From assembly GCF_023856365.1 (NCBI RefSeq), contig NC_064548.1:992001-1056000 (forward strand): a DNA stretch of 64,000 nucleotides, written 5' to 3'. The stretch comes from Brienomyrus brachyistius. Its lineage: Eukaryota > Chordata > Actinopteri > Osteoglossiformes > Mormyridae. The notes beneath the pieces were generated by a model. The model saw only the letters and a list, made by a program, of their open reading frames with translations, did no database searches and had not been told where the DNA came from. Positions 35,433-49,086 of the stretch are shown piece after piece (positions within the stretch are counted from its first letter, which is position 1; every line of letters starts with the position of its first letter). Both the position numbers and the translations under genes were made by a program.

Positions 35433-36578
35433 TCGCCGTACCTTATAGAAAGTTTAGGATTTTTTGAATAATTGTATACCAGGACTGTCTCCTGATTTGA
35501 ATAATACTAGATATACATAGGTTGGTTGAAAATCCAAGGAGGTTAACGAAATGTTATGTTTTTAGACTCCTATAAAATACGCAAAAGCGGAAAGAGATAG
35601 GATGAAGTTCTACATGGATTTGAATTTGGCATGGGCCAGTGCATTAGATAAGTAACAAATCTCAATTTTATCATTAACAGTTCAATAGAAATAAGCAGAA
35701 ATGCAAATCCTGTCGCTGTAGCGCCCCCATGTGGACAATTGGGGTGGCCTTCGCAGGGGTTGCTAGGGGTTAGGAGACAAATGTACAAGCCTATTTTTGT
35801 TCAGATCAGCTGTTGTTAAGCCTGTCAAAGGCCTGTCAGAATGCTGCTTGATTTTGATTGGCTGATGGTGGCTAGGGTTTTATGATTAATGACTGCCCTG
35901 ATAGATACCTGACCTCAGGCTTCAGAGTAGTACATGTATGCCAAATTTCATTTGGATCGGTAAAGGCAGTCAGGAGATATTGGCAGTTTTTAGTTGTAGC
36001 GCCCCCTATTGACGAAATGCGGCCCGCCTTCAACAGTGTCCCCAGAATGGGGTACGGGGATAGGATTTAAAATTTGGTGCAGGTAGGCTAGGGTATGGCC
36101 AAGTTATAACAGTCAGACCAATACTAGCTAAATTTAGGTTGTCTTTGGGCGTGGCTAGTGGCTGTATCATACACAAATGTCAGGGTTATTTGAATGATTA
36201 TGGATCAGCTCACAGACCTGATCAGTTTGATACCTCATTTGTCTGATTCCGTCAGACGGTGTAGGAATTACAAGCAAAAGTAGGTTTTGCAAATTATGCA
36301 AATTAGCAAAAAATCTAAGTAGGCGGAGCTTAATAGTCCAAATGGCAAGTTGGTAGGGCAAGGATGTCTCTATCAGTAGAAATATGAATTTCAATTATAG
36401 GACTAACAGGACAGGAGATATCAATCAAAACACGTTAGGGGGCGCCACGGCGCCCCCATCTGGCCGACATGGTTGGGTCGGATTATCTGAGTAGCGGGGA
36501 GGAATTGACATCATCCTACCAAGTTTCATAATTCTAGCACTTACGGTTTAGGCTGTACATTTAGTTTTAGGGCAGAAA

Positions 36579-36719
36579 AATAATAATAATAATAATAATA
36601 ATAATCCTAAGAAAAACAATAAGTTTCCATAGCACTTCGTGCTTTGGAACCTTAATAATAATAATCCTAAGAAAAACAATAAGTTTCCATAGCACTTCGT
36701 GCTTTGGAACCTTAATAAA
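36579..36719 (+). repeat. (AAT)n tract with two hairpin inserts, unit 14
   Basis: Both inserts are 'aagtttccatagcac', so here a local duplication of one copy is plausible. Confidence 0.9.
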
Positions 36720-37495
36720 TATAACTGCAAGCAGTGATAAGCGGTTCCAAAGCTAATGGAAAGAATAAGTGGGTAGAAATGGAGTACATGGAATAAAATG
36801 AAAAGTTCAATAATAATAGGACATAAAATAGAGACCGTAACTGCTGGGCAATGCATTTAAATAGTCAGAAAGTAGGAAATACTACTACGATAGCATGAGA
36901 AGCTAATGGACAGAATAAGTGGGTAGACATGGAGTACACAGCATAAAATGAAAAGTTCAATGGCATAAAATGAAAAGTTCAATAATAATAGGACATGAAA
37001 TAGAGACTGTAATTGCTGGCCAATGCATTTAAATAGTCAGAAAGTAGGAAACAGTACTACAATAGCATGAGATCTGACATGTTGATGTTACAGTAGAAAC
37101 GTTTAGTTAGGATAAGAAAAAGGGTGGATGAAAAACAGGAGGAAAATGTAATTGCACCTGCTTAGGAGAAATATCACCAATGTAGATCTGTCTGGTGAAG
37201 TGCCTGAGCTTGACTGAATATATGGTTTGGGATGATGGCATATGAACAGTGGCTGTAGCGCCCCTGTTTGACTGATCGGCACCAAAGTTGGTGGGTCTCT
37301 CTGGGAGGCCGTGCTACATTAGTGGGTAAAATTTGGTGAGAATCGGATGAAGAATGCCTGAGATTTAGCTGTTTGATTGAAATAGGAATTGAAATGGTTT
37401 GGCCAGCAGGTGGAGCCTGCGCTCCATGGATAAATTCTATTCAATATTTTTAGGCCTTCTCAGCCAAGTTTGCTCTTAGACACATATGAACAGTC

Positions 37496-37627
37496 GCCAT
37501 AGCGCCCCCGTTTGACCGATCGACATCAAAGTTGGAGGGTCTGTCTGTGGGCCAGTGCTACATTAGTGGGTGAAATTTTGTGAGGATTGGATGAAGCAAG
37601 CCTGAGATTTAGCTGTTTGATTGAAAT
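37496..37627 (+). repeat. Fused R5/R6 subrepeat, unit 14
   Basis: R5 of the 'gatcgacatc' class with tail 'aagcaagcctgag' joined to the R6 exit. Different R5 class from the unit 8 fusion, so this deletion arose independently of it. Confidence 0.85.
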
Positions 37628-38140
37628 CGGCTTATAAATGATGCAGGTTGGGTGTGGCTGGTGGCCATATTATACAGAAAGGTCAGGTATTTTTTAATAA
37701 TCATCCCTGACGGCAGTGTCTTGATTGACTTGACACCAGAATCACTTACATGGGGTGTAGATTGTTAAAGTTAGAGGAATATTTCATTTAATCCGTTTTT
37801 AAATATCACAAGGGAATGCAGATGACTGTTATTATGCAATACATATATCTTGATTTGGCATGACTCACAGAACTTGCAGTACAAAGGATTTTTACCAGTA
37901 ATATGAGACTTGAACAGAAATGAGATAAATGTCACTTTCACTGGTTTTGCAGGTTTAGAGACACATATTGCATTGCTGTAGCGCCCCCGTTTGACCAATC
38001 GGCACCAAATTTGGAGGGCCCTTACCCACTACCGTCCTTGATGACATATTCAAGTTTGGTAGTGATTGGCTGAGGCAGGCCTGAGATACAGCTGTCTGAT
38101 TGAAGTGGGCGTGGCACCGGTATGGTCTGGATGTGGCTGG

Positions 38141-40881
38141 TCGCCGTACCTTATAGAAAGTTTAGGATTTTTTGAATAATTGTATACCAGGACTGTCTCC
38201 TGATTTGAATGATACCAGATTTACATAGGTTGGTTGAAAATCCAAGGAGGTTAACGAAATGTCATGTTTTTAGACTCCTATAAAATACGCAAAAGCGGAA
38301 AGAGATAGGATGAAGTTCTACATGGATTTGAATTTGGCATGGGCCAGTGCATTAGATAAGTAACAAATCTCAATTTTATCATTAACAGTTCAATAGAAAT
38401 AAGCAGAAATGCAAATCCTGTCGCTGTAGCGCCCCCATGTGGACAATTGGGGTGGCCTTCGCAGGGGTTGCTAGGGGTTAGGAGACAAATGTACAAGCCT
38501 ATTTTTGTTCAGATCAGCTGTTGTTAAGCCTGTCAAAGGCCTGTCAGAATGCTGCTTGATTTTGATTGGCTGATGGTGGCTAGGGTTTTATGATTAATGA
38601 CTGCCCTGATAGATTCCTGACCTCAGGCTTCAGAGTAGTACATGTATGCCAAATTTCATTTGGATCGGTCAAGGAAGTCAGGAGATATTGGCAGTTTTTA
38701 GTTGTAGCGCCCCCTATTGACGAAATGCGGCCCGCCTTCAATAGTGTCCCCAGAATTTGGTACAGAGATATGATTTCAAATTTGGTGAAGTTAGGCTAAG
38801 GTATGGCCAAGTTATAACAGTCAGACCAATACTGGCTAAATTTACGTAGACTTTGGGCGTGGCTAGTGGCCGTATGATAGACCAATATCAGGGTTATTTG
38901 AATTATTATTCATCAGCTCAGAGACCTGATCGGTTTGATACCTCATTTGTCTGATTCCGTCAGACGGTGTAGGAATTACAAGCAAAAGTAGGTTTTGCAA
39001 ATTATGCAAATTAGCAAAAAATCTAAGTAGGCGGAGCTTCATAGTCCAAATGGCAAGTTGGTAGGGCAAGGATGTCTCTATCAGTAGAAATATGAATTTC
39101 AATTATAGGACTAACAGGACAGGAGATATCAATCAAAACGCGTTAGAGGGCGCCACGGCGCCCCCATCTGGCCGACATGGTTGGGTCGGATTATCTGAGT
39201 AGCGGGGAGGAATTGACATCATCCTACCAAGTTTCATAATTCTAGCACTTACGGTTTAGGCTGTATATTCAGTTTTAGGGCAGAAAAATAATAATAATAA
39301 ATATAACTGCAAGCAGTGATAAATGGTTCCAAAGCTAATGGAAAGAATAGGTGGGTAGACATGGAGTACACAGCATAAAATGAAAAGTTCAATAATAATG
39401 GGACATGAAATAGAGACTGTAATTGCTGGCCAATGCATTTAAATAGTCAGAAAGTAGGAAATACTACTACGATAGCAAGAGAAACTAATGGACAGAATAA
39501 GTGGGTAGACATGGAGTACACAGCATAAAATGAAAAGTTCAATGGCATAAAATGAAAAGTTCAATAATAATAGGACATGAAATAGAGACTGTAATTGCTG
39601 GCCAATGCATTTAAATAGTCAGAAAGTAGGAAGCAGTACTACAATAGCATGAGATCTGACATGTTGATGTTACAGTAGAAATGTTTAGTTAGGATAAGAA
39701 AAAGGGTGGATGAGAAACAGGAGGAAAATGTAATTGCATCTACTTAGGAGAAATATCACCAATGTAGATCTGTCTGGTGAAGTGCCTGAGCTTGACTGAA
39801 TATATGGTTTGGGATGATGGCATATGAACAGTGGCTGTAGCGCCCCTGTTTGACTGATCGGCACCAAAGTTGGTGGGTCTCTGTGGGAGGCCGTGCTACA
39901 TTAGTGGGTAAAATTTGGTGAGAATCGGATGAAGAGTGCCTGAGATTTAGCTGTTTGATTGAAATAGGAATTGAAATGGTTTGGCCAGCAGGTGGAGCCT
40001 GCGCTCCATGGATAATTTCTATTCAATACTTTTAGGCCTTCTCAGCCAAGTTTGCTCTTAGACACATATGAACAGTCGCCGTAGCACCCCCATTTGACCG
40101 ATACGGCATCAAAGTTGGAGGGTCTGTCTGTGAGCAAGTGGTACATTTGTGCATCAAATTTCGTGAGGATTGGATGAAGCATGCCTGAGATTTAGCTGTT
40201 TGACCTAAGGTGGATCTTAGGAGTATACAGATAGTGGCCATAGCACCCCCGTTTGACCGATCGGCATCAAAGTTTGAGGGTATGTCTGTAGACCAGTGCT
40301 ACATAAGTGGATCAAATTTCGTGAGGATTGGATGAAGCACGCCTGAGATTTAGCTGTTTGATTGAAATCGGCTTATAAATGATGCAGGTTGGGTGTGGCT
40401 GGTGGCCATATTATACAGAAAGGTCAGGTATTTTTTAATAATCATCCCTGACGGCAGTGTCTTGATTGACTTGACACCAGAATCACTTACATGGGGTGTA
40501 GATTGTTAAAGTTATAGGAATATTTCATTTAATCCGTTTTTAAATATCACAAGGGAATGCAGATGACTGTTATTATGCAATACATATATCTTGATTTGGC
40601 ATGACTCACAGAACTTGCAGTACAAAGGATTTTTACCAGTAATATGAGACTTGAACAGAAATGAGATAAATGTCACTTTCACTGGTTTTGCAGGTTTAGA
40701 GACACATATTGCATTGCTGTAGCGCCCCCGTTTGACCGATCGGCACCAAATTTGGAGGGCCCTTACCCACTACCGTCCTTGATGACTTATTCAAGTTTGG
40801 TCGTGATTGGCTGAGGCAGGCCTGAGATACAGCTGTCTGATTGAAGCGGGCGTAGCACCTGTATGGTCTGGATGTGGCTGG
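38141..40881 (+). repeat. Macrosatellite unit 15 (2741 bp, A type)
   Basis: From about 39300 this is the near copy of unit 1. It differs from unit 1 by one extra AAT triplet and, before the tract, by an unrelated set of variants such as 'agatatgatttc' near 38766. Confidence 0.95.
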
Positions 40882-42030
40882 TCGCCGTACCTTATAGAAA
40901 GTTTAGGATTTTTTGAATAATTGTATACCAGGACTGTCTCCTGATTTGAATGATATCAGAATTACATAGGTTGGTTGAAAATCCAAGGAGGTTAACGAAA
41001 TGTCATGTTTTTAGACTCCTATAAAATACGCAAAAGCGGAAAGAGATAGGATGAAGTTCTACATGGCTTTGAATTTGGCATGGGCCAGTGCATTAGATAA
41101 GTAACAAATCTCAATTTTATCATTAACAGTTCAATAGAAATAAGCAGAAATGCAAATCCTGTCACTGTAGCGCCCCCATGTGGACAATTGGTGTGGCCTT
41201 CGCAGGGATTGCTAGTGGTTAGGAGACAAATGTACAAGCCTATTTTTGTTCAGATCAGCTGTTGTTAAGCCTGTCAAAGGCCTGTCAGAATGCTGCTTGA
41301 TTTTGATTGGCTGATGGTGGCTAGGGTTTTATGATTAATGACTGCCCTGATAGATACCTGACCTCAGGCTTCAGAGTAGTACATGTATGCCAAATTTCAT
41401 TTGGATCGGTCAAGGAAGTCAGGAGATATTGGCAGTTTTTAGTTGTAGCGCCCCCTATTGACGAAATGCGGCCCGCCTTCAACAGTGTCCCCAGAATGGG
41501 GTACGGGGATAGGATTTAAAATTTGGTGAAGGTAGGCTAGGGTATGGCCAAGTTATAACAGTCAGACAAATACTAGCTAAATTTAGGTAGTTTTTGGGCG
41601 TGGCTAGTGGCTGTATGATAGACCAATATCAGGGTTATTTGAATTAGTATTCATCAGCTCAGAGACCTGATCGGTTTGATACCTCATTTGTCTGATTCCG
41701 TCAGACGGTGTAGGAATTACAAGCAAAAGTAGGTTTTGCAAATTATGCAAATTAGCAAAAAATCTAAGTAGGCGGAGCTTAATAGTCCAAATGGCAAGTT
41801 GGTAGGGCAAGGATGTCTCTATCAGTAGAAATATGAATTTCAATTATAGGACTAACAGGACAGGAGATATCAATCAAAACGCGTTAGAGGGCGCCACGGC
41901 GCCCCCATCTGGCCGACATGGTTGGGTCGGATGATCTGAGTAGCGGGGAGGAATTGACATCATCCTACCAAGTTTCATAATTCTAGCACTTACGGTTTAG
42001 GCTGTACATTCAGTTTTAGGGCAGAAAAAT
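39300..42030 (+). repeat. Long-range near-identical block I, right copy
   Basis: Partner of 1157-3887. Beyond 42030 this copy continues as an A-type unit with no hairpin insert, while the left copy continues as a B-type unit with one insert. Confidence 0.9.
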
Positions 42031-43460
42031 AATAATAAATATAACTGCAAGCAGTGATAAGCGGTTCCAAAGCTAATGGAAAGAATAAGTGGGTAGAAAT
42101 GGAGTACATGGAATAAAATGAAAAGTTCAATAATAATAGGACATAAAATAGAGACCGTAACTGCTGGGCAATGCATTTAAATAGTCAGAAAGTAGGAAAT
42201 ACTACTACGACAGCATGAGAAGCTAATGGACAGAATAAGTGGGTAGACATGGAGTACACAGCATAAAATGAAAAGTTCAATGGCATAAAATGAAAAGTTC
42301 AATAATAATAGGACATGAAATAGAGACTGTAATTGCTGGCCAATGCATTTAAATAGTCAGAAAGTAGGAAACAGTACTACAATAGCATGAGATCTGACAT
42401 GTTGATGTTACAGTAGAAACGTTTAGTTAGGATAAGAAAAAGGGTGGATGAGAAACAGGAGGAAAATGTAATTGCACCTGCTTAGGAGAAATATCACCAA
42501 TGTAGATCTGTCTGGTGAAGTGCCTGAGCTTGACTGAATATATGGTTTGGGATGATGGCATATGAACAGTGGCTGTAGCGCCCCTGTTTGACTGATCGGC
42601 ACCAAAGTTGGTGGGTCTCTCTGGGAGGCCGTGCTACATTAGTGGGTAAAATTTGGTGAGAATCGGATGAAGAATGCCTGAGATTTAGCTGTTTGATTGA
42701 AATAGGAATTGAAATGGTTTGGCCAGCAGGTGGAGCCTGCGCTCCATGGATAAATTCTATTCAATATTTTTAGGCCTTCTCAGCCAAGTTTGCTCTTAGA
42801 CACATATGAACAGTCGCCATAGCGCCCCCGTTTGACCGATCGACATCAAAGTTGGAGGGTCTGTCTGTGGGCCAGTGCTACATTAGTGGGTGAAATTTTG
42901 TGAGGATTGGATGAAGCAAGCCTGAGATTTAGCTGTTTGATTGAAATCGGCTTATAAATGATGCAGGTTGGGTGTGGCTGGTGGCCATATTATACAGAAA
43001 GGTCAGGTATTTTTTAATAATCATCCCTGACGGCAGTGTCTTGATTGACTTGACACCAGAATCACTTACATGGGGTGTAGATTGTTAAAGTTAGAGGAAT
43101 ATTTCATTTAATCCGTTTTTAAATATCACAAGGGAATGCAGATGACTGTTATTATGCAATACATATATCTTGATTTGGCATGACTCACAGAACTTGCAGT
43201 ACAAAGGATTTTTACCAGTAATATGAGACTTGAACAGAAATGAGATAAATGTCACTTTCACTGGTTTTGCAGGTTTAGAGACACATATTGCATTGCTGTA
43301 GCGCCCCCGTTTGACCAATCGGAACCAAATTTGGAGGGCCCTTACCCACTACCGTCCTTGATGACATATTCAAGTTTGGTAGTGATTGGCTGAGGCAGGC
43401 CTGAGATACAGCTGTCTGATTGAAGTGGGCGTGGCACCTGTATGGTCTGGATGTGGCTGG
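40882..43460 (+). repeat. Macrosatellite unit 16 (2579 bp, A type, R5/R6 fused)
   Basis: The first ~1150 bp match unit 2; after the AAT tract it matches unit 14. R5/R6 are fused at 42816-42947. This unit shows most clearly a lineage switch located at the AAT tract. Confidence 0.95.
42816..42947 (+). repeat. Fused R5/R6 subrepeat, unit 16
   Basis: Same fusion and flanking variants as unit 14, offset 5320. Confidence 0.85.
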
Positions 43461-44607
43461 TCGCCGTACCTTATAGAAAGTTTATGATTTTTTGAATAAT
43501 TGTGTACCAGGACTGTCTCCTGATTTGAATGATACCAGATTTACATAGGTTGGTTGAAAATCCAAGGAGGTTAACGAAATGTCATGTTTTTAGACTCCTA
43601 TAAAATACGCAAAAGCGGAAAGAGATAGGATGAAGTTCTACATGTCTTTGAATTTGCCATGGGCCAGTGCATTAGATAAGTAACAAATCTCAATTTTATC
43701 ATTAACAGTTCAATAGAAATAAGCAGAAATGCAAATCCTGTCGCTGTAGCGCCCCCATGTGGACAATTGGTGTGGCCTTCGCAGGGATTGCTAGGGGTTA
43801 GGAGACAAATGTACAAGCCTATTTTTGTTCATATCAGCTGTTGTTAAGCCTGTCAAAGGCCTGTCAGAATGCTGCTTGATTTTGATTGGCTGATGGTGGC
43901 TAGGGTTTTATGACTAATGACTGCCCTGACAGATTCTTGACCTCAGGCTTCAGAGTAGTACATGTATGCCAAATTTCATTTGGATCGGTCAAGGAAGTCA
44001 GGAGATATTGGCAGTTTTTAGTTGTAGCGCCCCCTATTGACGAAATGCGGCCCGCCTTCAACAGTGTCCCCAGAATGGGGTACGGAGATAGGATTTCAAA
44101 TTTGGTGAAGGTAGGCTAAGGTATGGCCAAGTTATAACAGTCAGACCAATACTGGCTAAATTTACGTAGACTTTGGGCGTGGCTAGTGGCCGTATGATAG
44201 ACCAATATCAGGGTTATTTGAATTATTATTCATCAGCTCAGAGACCTGATCGGTTTGATACCTCATTTGTCTGATTCCGTCAGACGGTGTAGGAATTACA
44301 AGCAAAAGTAAGTTTTGCAAATTATGCAAATTAGCAAAAAATCTAAGTAGGCGGAGCTTCATAGTCCAAATGGCAAGTTGGTAGGGCAAGGATGTCTCTA
44401 TCAGTAGAAATATGAATTTCAATTATAGGACTAACAGGACAGGAGATATCAATCAAAACGCGTTAGAGGGCGCCACGGCGCCCCCATCTGGCCGACATGG
44501 TTGGGTCGGATTATCTGAGTAGCGGGGAGGAATTGACATCATCCTACCAAGTTTCATAATTCTAGCACTTACGGTTTAGGCTGTACATTCAGTTTTAGGG
44601 CAGAAAA

Positions 44608-44918
44608 ATAATAATAATAATAATAATAATAATAATCCTAAGAAAAACAATAAGGTTCCATAGCACTTCGTGCTTTGGAACCTTAATAATCCTAAGAAAA
44701 ACAATAAGTTTCCATAGCACTTCGTGCTTTGGAACCTTAATAATAATCCTAAGAAAAACAATAAGGTTCCATAGCACTTCGTGCTTTGGAACCTTAATAA
44801 TAATAATCCTAAGAAAAACAATAAGTTTCCAATGCACTTCGTGCTTTGGAACCTTAATAATCCTAAGAAAAACAATAAGTTTCCAATGCACTTCGTGCTT
44901 TGGAACCTTAATAATAAA
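44608..44918 (+). repeat. (AAT)n tract with five hairpin inserts, unit 17
   Basis: Inserts start at 44637, 44691, 44748, 44808 and 44862 (spacings 54, 57, 60, 54), again of mixed classes. The order of classes differs from unit 13, so the two five-copy clusters expanded separately. Confidence 0.93.
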
Positions 44919-44919
44919 T

Positions 44920-47238
44920 ATAACTGCAAGCAGTGATAAGCGGTTCCAAAGCTAATGGAAAGAATAAGTGGGTAGAAATGGAGTACATGGAATAAAATAA
45001 AAAGTTCAATAATAATAGGACATAAAATAGAGACCGTAACTGCTGGGCAATGCATTTAAATAGTCAGAAAGTAGGAAATACTACTACGATAGCATGAGAA
45101 ACTAATGGACAGAATAAGTGGGTAGACATGGAGTACACAGCATAAAATGAAAAGTTCAATGGCATAAAATGAAAAGTTCAATAATAATAGGACATGAAAT
45201 AGAGACTGTAATTGCTGGCCAATGCATTTAAATAGTCAGAAAGTAGGAAACAGTACTACAATAGCATGAGATCTGACATGTTGATGTTACAGTAGAAATG
45301 TTTAGTTAGGATAAGAAAAAGGGTGGATGAGAAACAGGAGGAAAATGTAATTGCATCTGCTTAGGAGAAATATCACCAATGTAGATCTGTCTGGTGAAGT
45401 GCCTGAGCTTGACTGAATATATGGTTTGGGATGATGGCATATGAACAGTGGCTGTAGCGCCCCTGTTTGACTGATTGGCACCAAAGTTGGTGGGTCTCTC
45501 TGGGAGTCCGTGCTACATTAGTGGGTAAAATTTGGTGAGAATCGGATGAAGAATGCCTGAGATTTAGCTGTTTGATTGAAATAGGAATTGAAATGGTTTG
45601 GCCAGCAGGTGGAGCCTGCGCTCCATGGATGAATTCTATTCAATATTTTAAGGCCTTCTCAAACAAGTTTGCTCTTAGACACATATTAACAGTCGCCGTA
45701 GCGCCCCCGTTTGACCGATACGGCATCAAAGTTGGAGGGTCTGTCTGTGGGCAAGTGGTACATTTGTGCATCAAATTTCGTGAGGATTGGATGAAGCATG
45801 CCTGAGATTTAGCTGTTTGATTGAAATCGGCTTATATATGATGCAGGTTGGGTGTGGCTGGTGGCCATATTATACAGAAAGGTCAGGTATTTTTTAATAA
45901 TCATCCCTGACGGCAGTGTCTTGATTGACTTGACACCAGAATCACTTACATGGGGTGTAGATTGTTAAAGTTATAGGAATATTTCATTTAATCCGTTTTT
46001 AAATATCACAAGGGAATGCAGATGACTGTTATTGTGCAATACATATATCTTGATTTGGCATGACTCACAGAACTTGCAGTACAAAGGATTTTTACCAGTA
46101 ATATGAGATTTGAACAGAAATGAGATAAATGTCACTTTCACTGGTTTTGCAGGTTTAGAGACACATATTGCATTGCTGTAGCGCCCCCGTTTGACCAATC
46201 GGCACCAAATTTGGAGGGCCCTTACCCACTACCGTCCTTGATGACATATTCAAGTTTGGTCGTGATTGGCTGAGGCAGGCCTGAGATACAGCTGTCTGAT
46301 TGAAGTGGGCGTGGCACCTGTATGGTCTGGATGTGGCTGGTCGCCGTACCTTATAGAAAGTTTAGGATTTTTTGAATAATTGTATACCAGGACTGTCTCC
46401 TGATTTGAATGATACCAGATTTACATAGGTTGGTTGAAAATCCAAGGAGGTTAACGAAATGTCATGTTTTTAGACTCCTATAAAATACGCAAAAGCGGAA
46501 AGAGATAGGATGAAGTTCTACATGGCTTTGAATTTGGCATGGGCCAGTGCATTAGATAAGTAACAAATCTCAATTTTATCATTAACAGTTCAATAGAAAT
46601 AAGCAGAAATGCAAATCCTGTCGCTGTAGCGCCCCCATGTGGACAATTGGTGTGGCCTTCGCAGGGATTACTAGGGGTTAGGAGACAAATGTACAAGCCT
46701 ATTTTTGTTCAGATCAGCTGTTGTTAAGCCTGTCAAAGGCCTGTCAGAATGCTGCTTGATTTTGATTGGCTGATGGTGGCTAGGGTTTTATGATTAATGA
46801 CTGCCCTGATAGATACCTGACCTCAGGCTTCAGAGTAGTACATGTATGCCAAATTTCATTTGGATCGGTAAAGGCAGTCAGGAGATATTGGCAGTTTTTA
46901 GTTGTAGCGCCCCCTATTGACGAAATGCGGCCCGCCTTCAACAGTGTCCCCAGAATGGGGTACGGGGATAGGATTTAAAATTTGGTGAAGGTAGGCTAGG
47001 GTATGGCCAAGTTATAACAGTCAGACCAATACTATCTAAATTTAGGTAGTCTTTGGGCGTGGCTAGTGGCTGTATCATACACAAATGTCAGGGTTATTTG
47101 AATGATTATGGATCAGCTCACAGACCTGATCAGTTTGATACCTCATTTGTCTGATTCCGTCAGACGGTGTAGGAATTACAAGCAAAAGTAGGTTTTGCAA
47201 ATTATGCAAATTAGCAAAAAATCTAAGTAGGCGGAGCT
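44920..47238 (+). repeat. Long-range near-identical block II, right copy
   Basis: Partner of 19957-22275, with only a two-base difference noticed near 45660. Sequence before the AAT tract is clearly different between the partners. Confidence 0.88.
45695..45827 (+). repeat. Fused R5/R6 subrepeat, unit 17
   Basis: Same fusion and flanking variants as unit 8, offset 24963. Confidence 0.85.
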
Positions 47239-49086
47239 TCATAGTCCAAATGGCAAGTTGGTAGGGCAAGGATGTCTCTATCAGTAGAAATATGAATTTC
47301 AATTATAGGACTAACAGGACAGGAGATATCAATCAAAACGCGTTAGGGGGCGCCACGGCGCCCCCATCTGGCCGACATGGTTGGATCGGATTATCTGAGT
47401 AGCGGGGAGGAATTGACATCATCCTACCAAGTTTCACAATTCTAGCACTTACGGTTTAGGCTGTACATTCAGTTTTAGGGCAGAAAAATAATAATAATAA
47501 TAATAAATATAACTGCAAGCAGTGATAAGCGGTTCCAAAGCTAATGGAAAGAATAAGTGGGTAGAAATGCAGTACATGGAATAAAATGAAAAGTTCAATA
47601 ATAATAGGACATAAAATAGAGACCGTAACTGCTGGGCAATGCATTTAAATAGTCAGAAAGTAGGAAATACTACTACGATAGCATGAGAAGCTAATGGACA
47701 GAATAAGTGGGTAGACATGGAGTACACAGCATAAAATGAAAAGTTCAATGGCATAAAATGAAAAGTTCAATAATAATAGGACATGAAATAGAGACTGTAA
47801 TTGCTGGCCAATGCATTTAAATAGTCAGAAAGTAGGAAACAGTACTACAATAGCATGAGATCTGACATGTTGATGTTACAGTAGAAACGTTTAGTTAGGA
47901 TAAGAAAAAGGGTGGATGAGAAACAGGAGGAAAATGTAATTGCACCTGCTTAGGAGAAATATCACCAATGTAGATCTGTCTGGTGAAGTGCCTGAGCTTG
48001 ACTGAATATATGGTTTGGGATGATGGCATATGAACAGTGGCTGTAGCGCCCCTGTTTGACTGATCGGCACCAAAGTTGGTGGGTCTCTGTGGGAGGCCGT
48101 GCTACATTAGTGGGTAAAATTTGGTGAGAATCGGATGAAGCATGCCTGAGATTTAGCTGTTTGATTGAAATAGGAATTGAAATGGTTTGGCCAGCAGGTG
48201 GAGCTTGCGCTCCATGGATAAATTCTATTCAATATGTTTAGGCCTTCTCAGCCAAGTTTGCTCTTAGACACATATGAACAGTCGCCATAGCGCCCCCGTT
48301 TGACCGATCGACATCAAAGTTGGAGGGTCTGTCTGTGGGCCAGTGCTACATTAGTGGGTGAAATTTTGTGAGGATTGGATGAAGCAAGCCTGAGATTTAG
48401 CTGTTTGACCTAAGGTGGATCTTAGGAGTATACAGATAGTGGCCATAGCACCCCCGTTTGACCGATCGGCATCAAAGTTTGAGGGTATGTCTGTAGACCA
48501 GTGCTACATAAGTGGATCAAATTTCGTGAGGATTGGATGAAGCATGCCTGAGATTTAGCTGTTTGATTGAAATCGGCTTATAAATGATGCAGGTTGGGTG
48601 TGGCTGGTGGCCATATTATACAGAAAGGTCAGGTATTTTTTAATAAACATCCCTGACGGCAGTGTCTTGATTGACTTGACACCAGAATCACTTACATGGG
48701 GTGTAGATTGTTAAAGTTATAGGAATATTTCATTTAATCCGTTTTTAAATATCACAAGGGAATGCAGATGACTGTTATTATGCAATACATATATCTTGAA
48801 TTGGCATGACTCACAGAAGTTGCAGTACAAAGGATTTTTACCAGTAATATGAGACTTGAACAGAAATGAGAAAAATGTCACTTTCACTGGTTTTGCAGGT
48901 TTAGAGACACATATTGCATTGCTGTAGCGCCCCCGTTTGACCAATCGGCACCAAATTTGGAGGGCCCTTACCCACTACCGTCCTTGATGACATATTCAAG
49001 TTTGGTCGTGATTGGCTGAGGCAGGCCTGAGATACAGCTGTCTGATTGAAGTGGGCGTGGCACCTGTATGGTCTGGATGTGGCTGG
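46341..49086 (+). repeat. Macrosatellite unit 18 (2746 bp, A type)
   Basis: The first ~900 bp match unit 9, then the sequence switches to a lineage with 'gttggatcgg' and 'tttcacaattc' (about 47382 and 47433) as in units 3 and 22. Full R set and no hairpin insert. Confidence 0.95.

Larger units (their letters stand above)
35433..38140 (+). repeat. Macrosatellite unit 14 (2708 bp, A type, R5/R6 fused)
   Basis: Two hairpin inserts and a fused R5/R6 at 37496-37627. After the AAT tract it matches unit 16 at offset 5320 (shared 'gttagaggaat' near 37769), up to the end of the unit. Confidence 0.95.
43461..46340 (+). repeat. Macrosatellite unit 17 (2880 bp, A type, five hairpin inserts, R5/R6 fused)
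   Basis: Gain of five hairpin inserts (44608-44918) and loss of one R subrepeat (fusion at 45695-45827). After the tract it is the partner of unit 8, differing by 'ctcaaacaag' versus 'ctcagccaag' near 45660. Confidence 0.95.

Noticed and set aside
1..42030. Duplication of a whole 38-kb, 14-unit block
   Set aside because: Only about one monomer (block I) matches at offset 38143; units before and after it do not match at that spacing, and other pairs have different offsets (24963, 33050, 33398, 5292, 5320, 5433).
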